Shown here: positions 62,545-64,000 of the stretch, piece after piece
How positions within the stretch are numbered: position 1 is the first letter of the stretch
Layout: each line of letters opens with the position of its first letter
Source: Pararhizobium antarcticum
Lineage (GTDB): Bacteria; Pseudomonadota; Alphaproteobacteria; Rhizobiales; Rhizobiaceae
NCBI RefSeq assembly: GCF_001885585.1
Contig: NZ_LSRP01000096.1
Location: 124,001-188,000 of the forward strand
DNA length: 64,000 nt
Reading direction: 5' to 3'
Made by a program: the position numbers and the translations under genes
The notes under the pieces: model-generated
Told to the model about the DNA's origin: nothing
What the model saw: the letters and a program-made list of their open reading frames with translations, nothing else
The model's database searches: none

Positions 62545-62826
62545 TCAGTTGCGATCGGTATGCCCGAGATCGCGCTGTGGATCGATCAGGTCACGGATCT
62601 TCTGCTTGAGGTCCTTCGGTCCGGGAAAGCCGCCATCGCGCTTGCGCTCCCAGACGAGCACATCGTCGAGCCTGATTTCGAAATTACCGCCGGTCGCCGG
62701 AATGAGCGCGACTTCACCGATGCTGTCCGGGAAGGTCGAGAGCAGTTCCTGCGCCATCCATGCGGACCGCATCAGCCAGTGGCATTGGGTGCAGTAGAGA
62801 ATGGAGATTCTGGGTTTTTCGCTCAT
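62545..62826 (-). CDS. SelT/SelW/SelH-family redox protein
   Basis: A 93-aa thioredoxin-like protein of the Rdx family. The redox motif is YCTQCHW near residue 11 (Cys-x2-Cys, with Cys in place of the selenocysteine of SelW), and GGNFEIRLDDVLVWERKRDG gives the conserved second strand. Its partner is unknown. It is divergent from the DoxX gene, which suggests a shared redox-related promoter region. Confidence 0.9.
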   Translation of the reverse strand: MSEKPRISILYCTQCHWLMRSAWMAQELLSTFPDSIGEVALIPATGGNFEIRLDDVLVWERKRDGGFPGPKDLKQKIRDLIDPQRDLGHTDRN

Positions 62827-62906
62827 GACGCTCGTCCGTTGCCTGTTTCCGGGTTGAGTTTAGAGCCCGCTCCGCATGGCGGCAACCTGGGCGCTCACAA
62901 TAATGT

Positions 62907-62918
62907 TAACTAAAGTTA
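62907..62918. promoter_or_regulatory. Dyad in the SelW-like/DoxX divergent region
   Basis: TAACT-AA-AGTTA is a perfect inverted repeat within an AT-rich stretch (about 62898-62930) that otherwise interrupts GC-rich DNA. It may be an operator for the divergent pair. Confidence 0.35.
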
Positions 62919-63004
62919 TCATGTTTTATGTGCGGGGATCTTGCGCTGGCTCGGAGGGGCGGCAACAGAGTTGCTGCACTGCAAACGTCCAACAAGGATT
63001 GCCC

Positions 63005-63454
63005 ATGACAGAAATCACCGCCACCCCCCCCCGCGCCATCTTCCCGTCCCTGCAAAAGCTCTACATGCCCTTCGACACGCTCGCGGAAACGCTGTTGCGT
63101 GTCATGGCCGGCCTCCTGCTCGTCACCCACGGCTATGGCAAGATCATGGACCCCTTCGGGACGGTCGGCATGGTCGAGGGGCTGGGTTTCTATCCGGGTG
63201 TCTTCTGGTCGCCCCTCCTGGCCGCGACCGAATTTTTCGGCGGCATCCTGGTTGCGATCGGCCTGTTCACGCGCCCGGCGGCCTTCGCCTCGATGATCGT
63301 GCTTCTGGTCACCGTGTATTTTCACGGCGTCGTGCTGGATCAGGGCCTTGGCGGTTCGGAAAAGTCCATTCTCTGGGCTGCGATCTTCCTGTTCTTCGCG
63401 GTCCGCGGCTCGAATGCCCAGTCTGTCGATGCCAAGCTCGGCAAGCAGATCTGA
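63005..63454 (+). CDS. DoxX-family membrane protein
   Basis: A 149-aa protein with four hydrophobic helices (LLRVMAGLLLVTHGYGKIMD, PLLAATEFFGGILVAIGLF, FASMIVLLVTVYFHGVVLD, ILWAAIFLFFAVRG), the DoxX fold. DoxX proteins are linked to quinone or thiol redox chemistry in the membrane; the reaction is not shown here. ATG 63005 is the first start that gives the correct N-terminus. Confidence 0.9.
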   Translation: MTEITATPPRAIFPSLQKLYMPFDTLAETLLRVMAGLLLVTHGYGKIMDPFGTVGMVEGLGFYPGVFWSPLLAATEFFGGILVAIGLFTRPAAFASMIVLLVTVYFHGVVLDQGLGGSEKSILWAAIFLFFAVRGSNAQSVDAKLGKQI

Positions 63455-63506
63455 AGCGCGCAATATGATTTTCAAGCTGTGCATTCTGCATGGCACCATC
63501 AACGAG

Positions 63507-63533
63507 AAATGGCGGCCCGAAGCCGCCATTTTT
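63507..63533. terminator. Bidirectional terminator between doxX and infB
   Basis: AAATGGCGGC (63507-63516) pairs with GCCGCCATTT (63522-63531) around CCGAA, followed by TT. It serves both convergent genes. Confidence 0.8.
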
Positions 63534-63564
63534 CATGTCTGTCGCACCTGCGTCCGCGTTGGTA

Positions 63565-64000
63565 TCAGAGCGTACGGGTGATGTGCTCGACGCGGAAGCA
63601 CTCGATCGTGTCTCCGGCGCGGATGTCTTCGTAGTTCTCGAAGGCCATGCCACACTCCTGGCCCATCGGCACATCGGAGACTTCGTCCTTGAAGCGCTTG
63701 AGGGTCTTGAGCTTGCCTTCGTGGATGACGACGTTGTCGCGCACCAGGCGCACACCGGCCCCACGCTCGACCTTGCCTTCGATGACGCGGCAACCCGCGA
63801 CCTTGCCGGTCTTGGTGATGTTGAACACCTCCAGAATTTCGGCATTGCCGAGGAAGGTTTCGCGGCGTTCCGGCGAAAGAAGACCGGACATCGCTGCCTT
63901 CACGTCATCCACCAGATCGTAGATGATGTTGTAGTAGCGGATCTCGATGCCGGCACGTTCAGAAGCCTGACGGGCCTGAACATTGGCACGAACGTTGAAG
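63565..64000 (-). CDS. infB: Translation initiation factor IF-2, C-terminal part (cut by window edge)
   Basis: The last 144 codons of IF-2, the GTPase that places initiator tRNA. Visible segments [39 protein letters not shown] and [12 protein letters not shown] match the domain IV (C2) fMet-tRNA-binding end. The gene continues beyond the right edge. It lies on the strand opposite to rbfA, about 38 kb away, although infB-rbfA are usually adjacent. Confidence 0.95.
   Translation of the reverse strand, partial: FNVRANVQARQASERAGIEIRYYNIIYDLVDDVKAAMSGLLSPERRETFLGNAEILEVFNITKTGKVAGCRVIEGKVERGAGVRLVRDNVVIHEGKLKTLKRFKDEVSDVPMGQECGMAFENYEDIRAGDTIECFRVEHITRTL

Overview
This window is chromosomal DNA of an alphaproteobacterium, very probably a member of the Rhizobiaceae (Rhizobium/Agrobacterium/Ensifer group). 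The support is the high GC content, an Irr-type Fur regulator, a BA14K-family protein, a TIGR02300-family protein beside cmk-rpsA, an LpsL-type UDP-glucuronate epimerase, a Rhizobiales-type intergenic repeat and many SorC/TRAP/ABC uptake operons. The species cannot be fixed from the sequence alone. Roughly 65 protein genes, two tRNAs, two broken genes and several terminators and candidate operators can be supported.

Left part (1-10 kb): a translation-centred start with efp (cut by the edge) divergent from epmA-epmB, which modify EF-P; an OmpA-like lipoprotein; a DUF4394 protein divergent from an ECF sigma/anti-sigma pair; a Cys-rich secreted protein; an XRE-cupin regulator coupled to a GNAT acetyltransferase; and lepA. 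From 10 to 20 kb lies a long one-direction cassette: a periplasmic sugar/polyol binding protein, a double ABC ATPase, a permease, a SorC regulator, an aldo/keto reductase, a GlpD-like FAD dehydrogenase, a DhnA-type aldolase and an FGGY kinase. Together these read as uptake, phosphorylation, oxidation and aldol cleavage of an unidentified polyol or sugar. Immediately behind the kinase sits the C-terminal stub of a lost GMC oxidoreductase.

Middle (20-40 kb): a four-gene phospholipid operon with ATGA overlaps (PlsC-like, CdsA-like, membrane protein, divergent CDP-alcohol transferase); a glutamine amidotransferase; rbfA-unknown-truB; an HWE histidine kinase and an SH3 protein sitting between truB and rpsO; then rpsO, pnp, an RsmC-like methyltransferase, the fabA-fabB-fabI operon, irr, and several membrane proteins. 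infB, which normally precedes rbfA, is found about 38 kb away at the right edge on the opposite strand, as expected after an inversion.

Right part (40-64 kb): lpsL; an acyltransferase gene flanked by a direct repeat of the tRNA-Ala 3' end (a probable small island); tRNA-Ala(GGC); TIGR02300; cmk and rpsA without the expected aroA between them but with a 15-bp minisatellite; a large acidic protein; nicotinamide phosphoribosyltransferase; a quinate/shikimate-type cluster (TRAP transporter, AroE-like dehydrogenase, QuiC1-like gene broken by a single-base frameshift); a 2-hydroxyacid dehydrogenase; rnd, DUF817, a second unknown protein sharing a motif with the earlier acidic one; a membrane methyltransferase; tRNA-Leu(CAG); BA14K; a SelT/W/H-like protein; DoxX; and the 3' part of infB.
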